From SIG78 sp045533055 (GTDB lineage Bacteria > Verrucomicrobiota > Lentisphaeria > Victivallales > Victivallaceae): a stretch of DNA of 7,691 nucleotides. The stretch lies in contig JAZSHD010000155.1 in the NCBI GenBank assembly GCA_045533055.1, positions 1 to 7,691 on the forward strand. The letters run 5' to 3'. How positions within the stretch are numbered: the stretch's first letter is position 1; the number at the start of each line of letters is the position of its first letter. The position numbers and the translations under genes were made by a program. The notes under the pieces are model-generated. The model worked only from the letters and a program-made list of their open reading frames with translations. It was not told where the DNA came from and made no database searches. This document shows, piece by piece, positions 1 through 5,580 of this stretch.

Positions 1-140
1 AAACAAATGGAATTTTATTTTTGAATACATTTGAACTCAAAAACAAGGATTTGACAAAAGGGGGGAGCTTTTTTCAAGTGAACCCACGCTCAAACTATGT
101 CAAAAAACACCATTTTTAAGAAATTATGGGATTTCTGTGA
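1..140. other. AT-rich stretch without a supported gene
   Basis: No reading frame here resembles a known protein. One plus-strand frame is open from 3 to a TAA at 117-119, and another is open from 82, with its only ATG at 97. A TTGACA at 51-56 looks like a -35 box, but nothing like a -10 box lies 16-18 bases further on (TTCAAG/TCAAGT), so I do not call a promoter. The stretch is where the rest of the RtcR-like gene would be expected, and that coding sequence is absent. Confidence 0.5.
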
Positions 141-338
141 AAAAAATTTGATGAATTTGACCTTTGCCAGCTTGCCAGAGTTGTGGAAGTGTGCCGCTTG
201 AGTACCAGCCGTGCCGAAGCGGGTAAAAAACTCTTTGCCGTATCCCGCACCCGGCGGAAAAGCTCCAACGATTCCGACCGGCTGGGTAAATACCTGGATA
301 AATTCGGTTTGACTTTTGCCCAATGCTGCGAAGATTGA
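141..338 (+). pseudogene. C-terminal remnant of an RtcR-like sigma-54-dependent regulator
   Basis: This open frame of 65 codons ends at TGA 336-338 and has no ATG. It is blocked upstream by an in-frame TGA at 138-140. The peptide has an FD-x2-DLCQLARVVEVCR segment, then AEAGKKLFAVSR, then NDSDRLGKYLDKFGL. From memory this matches the extreme C-terminus (DNA-binding region) of RtcR, the CARF-AAA+ activator of the RNA end-repair (rtcBA) operon, whose end reads roughly FDRVQL...AGR.LF..SR...NDADRLRKYLARFGL. RtcR is about 530 residues, so the CARF and AAA+ parts are missing. Codons and base composition from about 160 on look like the neighbouring real genes, while the DNA before 140 is AT-rich. 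A second frame (82-201, ATG at 97) could supply a short extension through a -1 shift at the A run 140-146. The simplest reading is a decayed regulator. A small expressed protein with a standalone DNA-binding tail is less likely, as no good ribosome site is seen. Confidence 0.6.
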
Positions 339-348
339 GTGATACAAA

Positions 349-381
349 AAACGGATGCAGTTTCAATAGCTGCACCCGTTT
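349..381 (-). terminator. Intrinsic terminator of the acidic zinc-ribbon gene
   Basis: Two 12-base arms (349-360 and 370-381) flank a 9-base loop. Read on the minus strand, the arms AAACGGGTGCAG and CTGCATCCGTTT pair completely with one G-U wobble, and the stem runs directly into a U stretch (A run 346-351 on the plus strand). It lies 25 bases past the stop of the minus-strand gene at 406. In plus-strand RNA the same position becomes an A-C mismatch and the tail is weaker (TTTCTTTCC), so it should work best for the minus-strand gene. It may still act weakly for the RtcR remnant, which stops 10 bases before it. Confidence 0.85.
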
Positions 382-405
382 CTTTCCGACTGTTAAAAGA
401 GTTGA

Positions 406-690
406 TCAATACTCTTCTTCGTCGTCGAACTCTTCATCGAAGTCATCAAAATCTTCGTCGTCTTCGTAGAAAGCATCATCGTCGTACGCATCGTCGTCGT
501 ACTCATCATCTTCGTCATCGTAATAACCGTAATCATCATCTTCCAGTTCGTCGATGTCGTCGTAATCATCTTCGTCGCCCAGATAACCGCCTCCGGCAGA
601 GAGCAATGCTCCACATTCCGGACAGCAGCCGTCTTCGGCTTCGATTTCTCGTTCGCTGACTTCAGCCATGCAATAACGGCAAATGGTCAT
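406..690 (-). CDS. Small zinc-ribbon protein with a hyperacidic, aromatic-rich tail, function unknown
   Basis: This is a 94-residue protein with two parts. Residues 1-30 carry C4-x2-C7 and C23-x2-C26 (with an extra C22), the pattern of a zinc ribbon, including a CPECG knuckle. Residues 39-94 are an almost pure acidic tail: I count 39 Asp/Glu of 56, 12 Tyr/Phe and no Lys or Arg. ATG at 690 is supported by AGGAG at 698-702 with 7 bases between, and TGA is at 406-408. A near-consensus promoter lies upstream and an intrinsic terminator downstream, so it is a complete single-gene unit. The acidic part is encoded by runs of GAY/GAR codons, giving a trinucleotide-like low-complexity DNA stretch. I do not recognise a named family. 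Short zinc ribbons of this type often bind nucleic acid or a protein partner, and an acidic tail could bind basic proteins, metal ions or mimic nucleic acid; these roles are guesses. No signal peptide or membrane segment is seen, so it is probably cytoplasmic. Confidence 0.8.
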   Translation of the reverse strand: MTICRYCMAEVSEREIEAEDGCCPECGALLSAGGGYLGDEDDYDDIDELEDDDYGYYDDEDDEYDDDAYDDDAFYEDDEDFDDFDEEFDDEEEY

Positions 691-697
691 AAATCCA

Positions 698-702
698 CTC
701 CT
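698..702 (-). promoter_or_regulatory. Ribosome binding site of the acidic zinc-ribbon gene
   Basis: On the minus strand this reads AGGAG, 7 bases before the ATG at 690-688. It fixes the start of the small gene and supports that the acidic protein is translated. Confidence 0.75.
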
Positions 703-743
703 GATCGTTGATTTTCATGCAAGCATATTGCGTGTTTAGCTGC

Positions 744-771
744 AATATAGCAAAAAAATCGTATTTGTCAA
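744..771 (-). promoter_or_regulatory. Sigma-70-type promoter of the acidic zinc-ribbon gene
   Basis: On the minus strand there is a perfect -35 TTGACA (766-771), a 16-base spacer and a -10 TATATT (744-749). A TGC directly before the -10 gives an extended -10 element. The start of transcription would fall near 737, leaving a leader of about 45 bases before the ATG at 690. It begins 20 bases past the metH stop codon (792-794), and no terminator is visible between them, so readthrough from the met operon could add to expression. Confidence 0.75.
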
Positions 772-791
772 GTTTTTTACAGTTTTTTTTA

Positions 792-3209
792 TTATTTCTT
801 CGCCAGCAGATCTTGAGCGACCCGGACGCTCATCATGGCGTCGGCGGCGTAGGCTGCTCCGATTTGCGTGGCAAAAACTTCGTCCACCACGGCACCGCCC
901 ACGATGAATTTGGCTTGCAGACCGCTTGCTTTTGCCAGCTCTATAACTTTGGGCATTTCGCTCATAGTTGTAGTCATAAGAGCCGACAGCCCAATGATCC
1001 GGCAATTTTCTGCCTTTGCCCGTTCAATGATCGTTTCCGCAGGCACATCTTTGCCCAGGTCGATAACTTCAAAGCCGCTGTTGCGGAGCATCAATGCTGT
1101 AATATTTTTGCCAATATCGTGAATATCGCCCCTGACTGTGGCAATGATGAATTTTTCTTTGACTCCGCCGGCTTGAGAATCGTTCTGCAAAGCCGGTTCC
1201 AGAACTTTGATAGCCGCTTGCAACGCTTCGGCTCCGGCAAGCAGTTGAGGCAGAAAATACTCTTTTTTCTCAAACTTCTGACCCACAACATCAATAGCCG
1301 CCAGCAGATTTCCGTTCAAAAATTTACGGGCATCCAATGCTTTATCCTGCAAAGCTGTTTCCACAGCTTTTACTGCAGAAGCTCCGTCGCCCCGCATTAC
1401 GGCATTGAACGCCTGTACTCCGGGATCGGCAGTTGCGGCAGGAGCTTTATTCTCCGCAGCAGCATTGCTCTGATTTGCCAGATATTTACTCATATTTCTA
1501 TCTTTGCCGTTCAAGGCTTCCACTGCCTGTATCGCCGCCATAAAATCTGCGTTCATAGGGTTGGCAATGGCCATATTCAGCCCTTTTGCCATGGCCATAG
1601 CCAGAAAGGTGCGGTTGACCAGCATCCGGTTGGGCAAGCCGAAACTGATGTTGGAAAGTCCGCAAACCGTGTTGACTTTAAGATGGTTGTGGCAGTAGTC
1701 AATAAACTCCAACGCCGCATTACCCGCTTGCGGAGCTGCCGATACTGCCATAATAAGGGCATCCACGGCTACATCCTTGAGGTTATAGCCATACTTTTCG
1801 ACTTCCGGCAGGAGTTTTTCCAGAACCGCAATGCGTTCAGCACAATTTTCCGGGAGTTTGTTTTCGTCCAGCGGCAGAAGTATGAGCATGGCTCCGTATC
1901 TGGCGGCAATGGGCAGAACTTTTTCTATGCGTTCTTTTTCGTAACTTATGCTGTTGAGCAAAGCTCTGCCTGGATAGACCCGCAAAGCGGCTTCCACGGC
2001 TTCCGGCGAAGTGGAATCTATACACAAAGGCGTATCCACCGCCCGGACGGTCTGCAAAACCACTTTCCGCATAAGGGCGGTTTCGTCCACGCCGGAAAGC
2101 CCCATATTTACATCCAGAACTTCCGCCCCGGCTGCTTGCTGTTCCAGAGCAAACTGCAAAGCCAGAGCCGTGGAGTTGCTGCGCAGTTCTGCTTGCAGAG
2201 CTTTTTTGCCAGTGGGGTTGATCCGTTCGCCAATGACCACAAAATTACGGTCGTACGATAACTTTTGGATGCGGCGGTTGCTGGAAATTATGCCCGATGC
2301 ATCAAAGCGTTCCGGCAGCGGCAGCGTACTTGAACGCACTTTTCCGGCAGCAGCGGCAATGTGTGCGGGAGTAGTACCGCAGCAGCCGCCCAGCAGATTT
2401 ACGCCGCTATTGAGCAAAGTATCCACATAATCAGCAAACATGCCGGGTGTCATGTTGAATACCGTTTTGCCGTCTTTAAGTATTGGCAATCCGGCGTTGG
2501 GCTTGGCGATCAGAGGTATTTGAGCATACTCTTTGATGGAGTTGATAAGTTTTGCCATATTTTCAGGACCGGTGGAGCAGTTGCAGCCGAAGGCGTCGGC
2601 TCCCAGACTCTGCAAGGTTATAAGTGCCGCATCCGGGGTCACGCCGGTAAGGGTACGCTGGCTTTCGTCAAAGGTCAGCGTGACCATTACAGGAGCATCG
2701 GGGTAAAGCTCCCGCACGGCGATCAAAGCGGCACGGGCCTCCTGCAGATCCATCATGGTTTCGATAACAAAACCATCCACATCAGCTGCGGCAAGAGCTT
2801 CTGCCTGATTTTTGTATACCTTGACCGCTTCTTCAAAACTCCAGTCGCCGGAGGGTTCCACAAATTTTCCGGTAGGGGCAAGGTCGCCAAAGACCAGTAC
2901 GCCCCGGCTGCGGACTGCTTTTATGGAGATCTCTGCCAAAGTTTTATTAAGTTCAAACGCCCGGTCTGCCAAGCCGAATTCAGCTAATTTTACTTCGTTG
3001 CCGCCAAAGGTGGGGGTGTAAACTATGTTGCTTCCGGCGTCGGCGTAGGCTTGCTGAACGGCGGTGATGGCTTCGGGGTGTTCGCTTACCCAGAGTTCCG
3101 GCGATACCCCGGAAGGCATACCCTGTTTGATAAGCTCGGTACCGGTGGCACCATCGAGGATCAAAACTTTTTCATCGCACAACTTGCGGAATTGACTTCT
3201 TGAAATCAT
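792..3209 (-). CDS. metH: Cobalamin-dependent methionine synthase, catalytic subunit lacking the reactivation domain
   Basis: This cytoplasmic enzyme transfers the methyl group of 5-methyltetrahydrofolate through cobalamin to homocysteine, giving methionine and tetrahydrofolate. It has 805 residues in four modules. Residues 1-290 are the homocysteine-binding barrel with zinc ligands C211, C276 and C277 (in GCNCSTGP and GGCCGTTPAH). Residues 320-570 are the pterin/folate-binding barrel, with VIGERINPTG, EVLDVNMG and PLCIDSTSPEA. Residues 590-680 are the helical cap over methylcobalamin. Residues 685-805 are the B12-binding Rossmann domain, with D695-x-H697-x2-G700 (H697 is the expected lower cobalt ligand), SALMTTT and GGA. 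E. coli MetH has about 1227 residues because a C-terminal AdoMet-binding reactivation domain follows; here the protein ends after the B12 domain and that domain is encoded by the gene just upstream. ATG 3209 is supported by GGAG at 3217-3220, 7 bases away. TAA is at 792-794, with no hairpin terminator seen after it. Confidence 0.95.
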   Translation of the reverse strand: MISRSQFRKLCDEKVLILDGATGTELIKQGMPSGVSPELWVSEHPEAITAVQQAYADAGSNIVYTPTFGGNEVKLAEFGLADRAFELNKTLAEISIKAVRSRGVLVFGDLAPTGKFVEPSGDWSFEEAVKVYKNQAEALAAADVDGFVIETMMDLQEARAALIAVRELYPDAPVMVTLTFDESQRTLTGVTPDAALITLQSLGADAFGCNCSTGPENMAKLINSIKEYAQIPLIAKPNAGLPILKDGKTVFNMTPGMFADYVDTLLNSGVNLLGGCCGTTPAHIAAAAGKVRSSTLPLPERFDASGIISSNRRIQKLSYDRNFVVIGERINPTGKKALQAELRSNSTALALQFALEQQAAGAEVLDVNMGLSGVDETALMRKVVLQTVRAVDTPLCIDSTSPEAVEAALRVYPGRALLNSISYEKERIEKVLPIAARYGAMLILLPLDENKLPENCAERIAVLEKLLPEVEKYGYNLKDVAVDALIMAVSAAPQAGNAALEFIDYCHNHLKVNTVCGLSNISFGLPNRMLVNRTFLAMAMAKGLNMAIANPMNADFMAAIQAVEALNGKDRNMSKYLANQSNAAAENKAPAATADPGVQAFNAVMRGDGASAVKAVETALQDKALDARKFLNGNLLAAIDVVGQKFEKKEYFLPQLLAGAEALQAAIKVLEPALQNDSQAGGVKEKFIIATVRGDIHDIGKNITALMLRNSGFEVIDLGKDVPAETIIERAKAENCRIIGLSALMTTTMSEMPKVIELAKASGLQAKFIVGGAVVDEVFATQIGAAYAADAMMSVRVAQDLLAKK

Positions 3210-3216
3210 ATTGCAT

Positions 3217-3220
3217 CTCC
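3217..3220 (-). promoter_or_regulatory. Ribosome binding site of metH
   Basis: GGAG on the minus strand lies 7 bases before the metH ATG (3209-3207) and 6 bases past the stop codon of the preceding gene (3227-3229). The two met cistrons are only 17 bases apart, so they are almost certainly co-transcribed and may be translationally coupled. Confidence 0.75.
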
Positions 3221-3226
3221 ATATAT

Positions 3227-3865
3227 TTATTGATTTACTTTATTTACTGACGCAAAAGCAGTTACGGATTTTTCCGGCTGCATTATAAATGATCGGGTCA
3301 AACTCATATCGAGCTTTCCCAACTCCAATTCTTTGAAAATTTCCTGTTGGTGAAAGAGTTCCACGCCGCCGTAACCAACTGAAAACCGCTGCTTGCTCAA
3401 AACAAACCCACTGCGTAAAAGCTCGGCAGCGGCAATTTTCTGCAAAAGTCCAATGGCAAGGTCGGCACACTCGCTGCCCACAGCATCAAAAACCGCTGCT
3501 TCAAACATATTGCCGACACTTTGAGCCTGCTCAACGGCTTGCGGCAGCTCTTTACCGATAGTGACAGCACTTAAGTAGAGGTAATCGGCTGATTGCACAA
3601 ATTCGGCAAATTTCCGGCTTTTTATCTTCCAAACTTCATTCAGCACTGTTTCATCGTTACTGCGGGCAGTTATGGACAAAAGTTTCCACCGCCCCCGGGC
3701 GTGAGAGAGGGCAAAGGCTTTCTGCATGGCAAGGTGGAGTTTTACGGATAACTCCTGCTCCATGACCGAAAGATAGCGGTTTCTGCCCAGCCGGGAGAGT
3801 ATTGCATCTTCCGGCAGAACCAGCCCCAAATGATCGACTGAATTGATTGTAAAAAACTTTTCCAT
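3227..3865 (-). CDS. Methionine synthase reactivation (AdoMet-binding) domain protein
   Basis: This protein corresponds to the C-terminal activation domain of MetH. When cob(I)alamin is oxidised to cob(II)alamin, this domain binds AdoMet and, with an electron donor such as flavodoxin, remethylates the cofactor. From ATG 3865 it has 212 residues. Visible family motifs are DAVGSECAD (127-135), R160-x3-G164-Y165 in RFSVGYGGVEL (the counterpart of the RxxxGY AdoMet loop of E. coli MetH), and the closing MSLTRSFIMQPEKSVTAF (187-204). A standalone protein of this kind next to a short MetH is known from other bacteria, for example Thermotoga maritima TM0269 beside TM0268. Here it is the first gene of the operon, 17 bases before metH. 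The start is uncertain: a TTG at 3880 would add five residues, and neither start has a strong ribosome site (only AAGAG just before the TTG). I prefer the ATG because homologues begin close to this point. Confidence 0.88.
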   Translation of the reverse strand: MEKFFTINSVDHLGLVLPEDAILSRLGRNRYLSVMEQELSVKLHLAMQKAFALSHARGRWKLLSITARSNDETVLNEVWKIKSRKFAEFVQSADYLYLSAVTIGKELPQAVEQAQSVGNMFEAAVFDAVGSECADLAIGLLQKIAAAELLRSGFVLSKQRFSVGYGGVELFHQQEIFKELELGKLDMSLTRSFIMQPEKSVTAFASVNKVNQ

Positions 3866-3883
3866 AAAGGTAATATACAACTC

Positions 3884-3901
3884 TTTGCAGAAATCTGCAA
3901 A
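3884..3901. repeat. Perfect 8+2+8 palindrome in the met/murJ divergent region
   Basis: TTTGCAGA, AA, TCTGCAAA form an 18-base inverted repeat. It lies about 20 bases inside the leader expected for the minus-strand met operon and ends 19 bases before the ATG at 3865. It could be a dimeric regulator's operator, or an RNA hairpin (7 pairs with a 4-base loop) in the leader. A third half-site, TTGCAG, occurs at 3944-3949 inside the spacer of the predicted met promoter, which favours a protein-binding site. No U run follows on either strand, so it is not a terminator. Confidence 0.6.
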
Positions 3902-3908
3902 AAAACAT

Positions 3909-3937
3909 TTGTTACAAACCCGAATTTACATTATATT
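3909..3937 (+). promoter_or_regulatory. Candidate promoter of murJ-nadE
   Basis: A -35 TTGTTA (3909-3914), a 17-base spacer and a -10 TATATT (3932-3937) match sigma-70 spacing. Transcription would start near 3944, leaving a leader of about 36 bases before the TTG start of murJ. It overlaps the opposing promoter for the met operon, so the two may compete. Confidence 0.55.
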
Positions 3938-3958
3938 ATATTGTTGCAGTAGTTTGAA
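3930..3958 (-). promoter_or_regulatory. Candidate promoter of the methionine synthase operon
   Basis: On the minus strand a -35-like TTCAAA (3953-3958) is followed after 17 bases by a perfect -10 TATAAT (3930-3935). The start would be near 3923, giving a leader of about 58 bases to the ATG at 3865 that contains the palindrome at 3884-3901. The -10 boxes of the two divergent promoters overlap. A second TATAAT at 3935-3940 has no good -35 partner. Confidence 0.5.
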
Positions 3959-3965
3959 ATTCTAT

Positions 3966-3971
3966 CAGGAG
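3966..3971 (+). promoter_or_regulatory. Ribosome binding site deciding the TTG start of murJ
   Basis: CAGGAG lies 8 bases before TTG 3980-3982. No ATG occurs in this frame near the family's usual N-terminus (the next Met is residue 54, past the first membrane segments), so the TTG is the only sensible start. Confidence 0.75.
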
Positions 3972-3979
3972 TATTTTAA

Positions 3980-5578
3980 TTGGCTGAAGTCAGTGAAAAC
4001 AAGCGATCTATCCTGCGGGGCAGTTTCGGTTCGGCGATCGCCACTTTGCTCGCCCGCATCCTTGGTCTGGTGCGGGTGCAGCTGGAAGCCGGCGTGCTGG
4101 GCGGCGGAGCTTTGGCAACCGTGTGGCAGACTGCCTTCATGGTGCCGAACTTGTTCCGGCGGTTGCTGGGCGAAGGAGCTTTGTCCCAGGCGTTGATCCC
4201 TATGCTTACCCACGCCGAAGCAGAAAAAGGGCTTGCCGAGGTAAGAAAGCAGCTGGCGGTGGTGCTTTCGGTATTGACTGCACTTTTGATTTTCATAACC
4301 ATTGCGGTAAGCGTTATCGGTTTATGTATCAGCAGATTTTGCCCGGTGCCGGATTATGTGAAAAATGCCATGGATATACTGCCATATATAATGCCCTACG
4401 CCATATTCATCTGTCTGGTGGGGGTGATGACGGCGGTGGTGAATACCCGGAAGGTCTTTTTTCTTGCTTCGTTGAATGCTCTTATCCTGAATATCGTACT
4501 TATATTGCTTTTGTACCTTGCCGGAAAACTTTCCAATGGCAGCAGTGCAAAAATGCTTTATATCCTTTCCGGCGGAGTGCTGATTTCCGGGGCTTTACAG
4601 CTGGCTATGCTGGTATATTTGCTTAAACGCTATGGGGTGCTGCCGCTGTGGCAGAAGAGCGAAAAGCCTGCCGGGAGTGTGCTTAAAGAACTCTATAACC
4701 TTGCCTTGCCGGGATTGATCGGCGGCGGGGCGGCACAATTCGGTTTTATCATCGACCGTTCGATAGCTTTGAAGCTGGGCGATTACGCGGTTCCGGCACT
4801 TAACTACACCGAGCGGCTGGTCTATTTGCCGGTGGGGATCGTGGCTGTGGCGTTGGGCAGCGTACTGATGGCAAATATGTCCCGTGCCGCCGCCAATAAA
4901 AATTATGAAGAAATGATGGACGATATGACCCTGGGCTTGCGGTATGTGTGGTTTTTGTGTGCACCTATGGCAATATTCCTGATTGCCTACCGGGAGCCGT
5001 TGATCCGTTTGCTCTTTATGCGGGGCAGATTTACTGAATATGATGTAGTCAATACTTCTTACGCCCTCTTTTATTACGCTATGGGCATACCGGCATTTTG
5101 CTCGTTGAAAATCATTCTGCCGGGATTTTATGCCCGCAAAAAGATGAAACTGCCTTTGAAAATATCGGTGTTCTGCATATTGCTGAATATACCTTTGAGC
5201 ATAATTTTGATGTATCCCATGAAACAGGGGGGCATTGCTCTGGCTACTGTAATAGTGCAAATGCTCAACAACGCTCTTCTGCTCTGTTTTCTGCGGAAAG
5301 ATGGATTTTCTCCGGCGTTGGACGAAGTTTTTATTACCATGCTCCGGTCGGTATGCTTTGCCTTGCTGGCGGCATTCCCGGCGTTGTATTATAAAGAAAT
5401 AACTCATCGGGTGCAAGGTTTTTCCATAGCAAGTTTGCCCGATGCGGTACCGCTTTTGCTGGCAGCAGTGTTTTTCGGGATCATTTACCTCGTAGGAAGT
5501 TTTCTGGCAAAAGCTCCGGAACTTAAAGAGTTTATCCATAGTATATCGTCACGCAAATCCTGCAAGAAAGAAGGTTGA
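3980..5578 (+). CDS. murJ: Lipid II flippase MurJ (MviN family)
   Basis: This inner-membrane protein of 532 residues moves lipid II, the lipid-linked peptidoglycan precursor, across the membrane. The length fits the family (about 510-530), and many hydrophobic segments alternate along the chain, as expected for 14 membrane helices. Visible family features are ARILGLVR (25-32), PNLFRRLLGEGALSQALIP (56-74), TERLVYLPVGIVAVALG (277-293), MRGRFTEYD (347-355) and PGFYARKKMKLPLKI (381-395). The essential arginines of E. coli MurJ (R18, R24, R52, R270) align with R26, R32, R60 and R279. Two acidic residues usually present near the first helices are replaced: E. coli D25 by V33 and D39 by T47. The start is TTG with CAGGAG upstream. 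nadE follows after 2 bases, its ribosome site lying within the last murJ codons. Related MOP-family exporters (Wzx-type) are an alternative, but the PNL-x-RR...GEGA motif is specific to MurJ. Confidence 0.93.
   Translation: MAEVSENKRSILRGSFGSAIATLLARILGLVRVQLEAGVLGGGALATVWQTAFMVPNLFRRLLGEGALSQALIPMLTHAEAEKGLAEVRKQLAVVLSVLTALLIFITIAVSVIGLCISRFCPVPDYVKNAMDILPYIMPYAIFICLVGVMTAVVNTRKVFFLASLNALILNIVLILLLYLAGKLSNGSSAKMLYILSGGVLISGALQLAMLVYLLKRYGVLPLWQKSEKPAGSVLKELYNLALPGLIGGGAAQFGFIIDRSIALKLGDYAVPALNYTERLVYLPVGIVAVALGSVLMANMSRAAANKNYEEMMDDMTLGLRYVWFLCAPMAIFLIAYREPLIRLLFMRGRFTEYDVVNTSYALFYYAMGIPAFCSLKIILPGFYARKKMKLPLKISVFCILLNIPLSIILMYPMKQGGIALATVIVQMLNNALLLCFLRKDGFSPALDEVFITMLRSVCFALLAAFPALYYKEITHRVQGFSIASLPDAVPLLLAAVFFGIIYLVGSFLAKAPELKEFIHSISSRKSCKKEG
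5569..5574 (+). promoter_or_regulatory. Ribosome binding site deciding the nadE start
   Basis: AGAAGG ends 6 bases before ATG 5581. An in-frame TTG at 5575 would touch this site directly and overlap the murJ stop, so it is unlikely as a start. The site lies within the final codons of murJ, which suggests translational coupling. Confidence 0.7.
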
Positions 5579-5580
5579 AT

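Noticed and set aside
1..11. Similarity of the first bases (AAACAAATGGA) to the last (ACACAAATAGA) as a direct repeat flanking the window
   Set aside because: It is short, imperfect and AT-rich, so chance explains it, and window ends are arbitrary.
51..79. TTGACA at 51-56 as a plus-strand promoter
   Set aside because: There is no acceptable -10 box at 16-18 bases, and no convincing gene start follows.
339..659. Plus-strand frame giving a very basic Arg/His-rich peptide
   Set aside because: It is the antisense of the acidic tail codons (GAY/GAR read backwards give Arg, His and Leu), overlaps the terminator and lacks a ribosome site.
760..795. A/T-runs after the metH stop as an intrinsic terminator
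   Set aside because: No GC stem precedes the runs; on the minus strand they are A runs, and they sit beside the promoter of the next gene.
708..2261. Long open plus-strand frame (517 codons) opposite metH
   Set aside because: It runs antisense to the clearly recognisable MetH, shows no family motif, is rich in Cys/His/Phe in the manner of an antisense shadow, and has no ribosome site.
4595..5539. Minus-strand frame of 314 codons opposite murJ
   Set aside because: It is a shadow of the membrane protein gene: Gln/His-rich with no recognisable motif.
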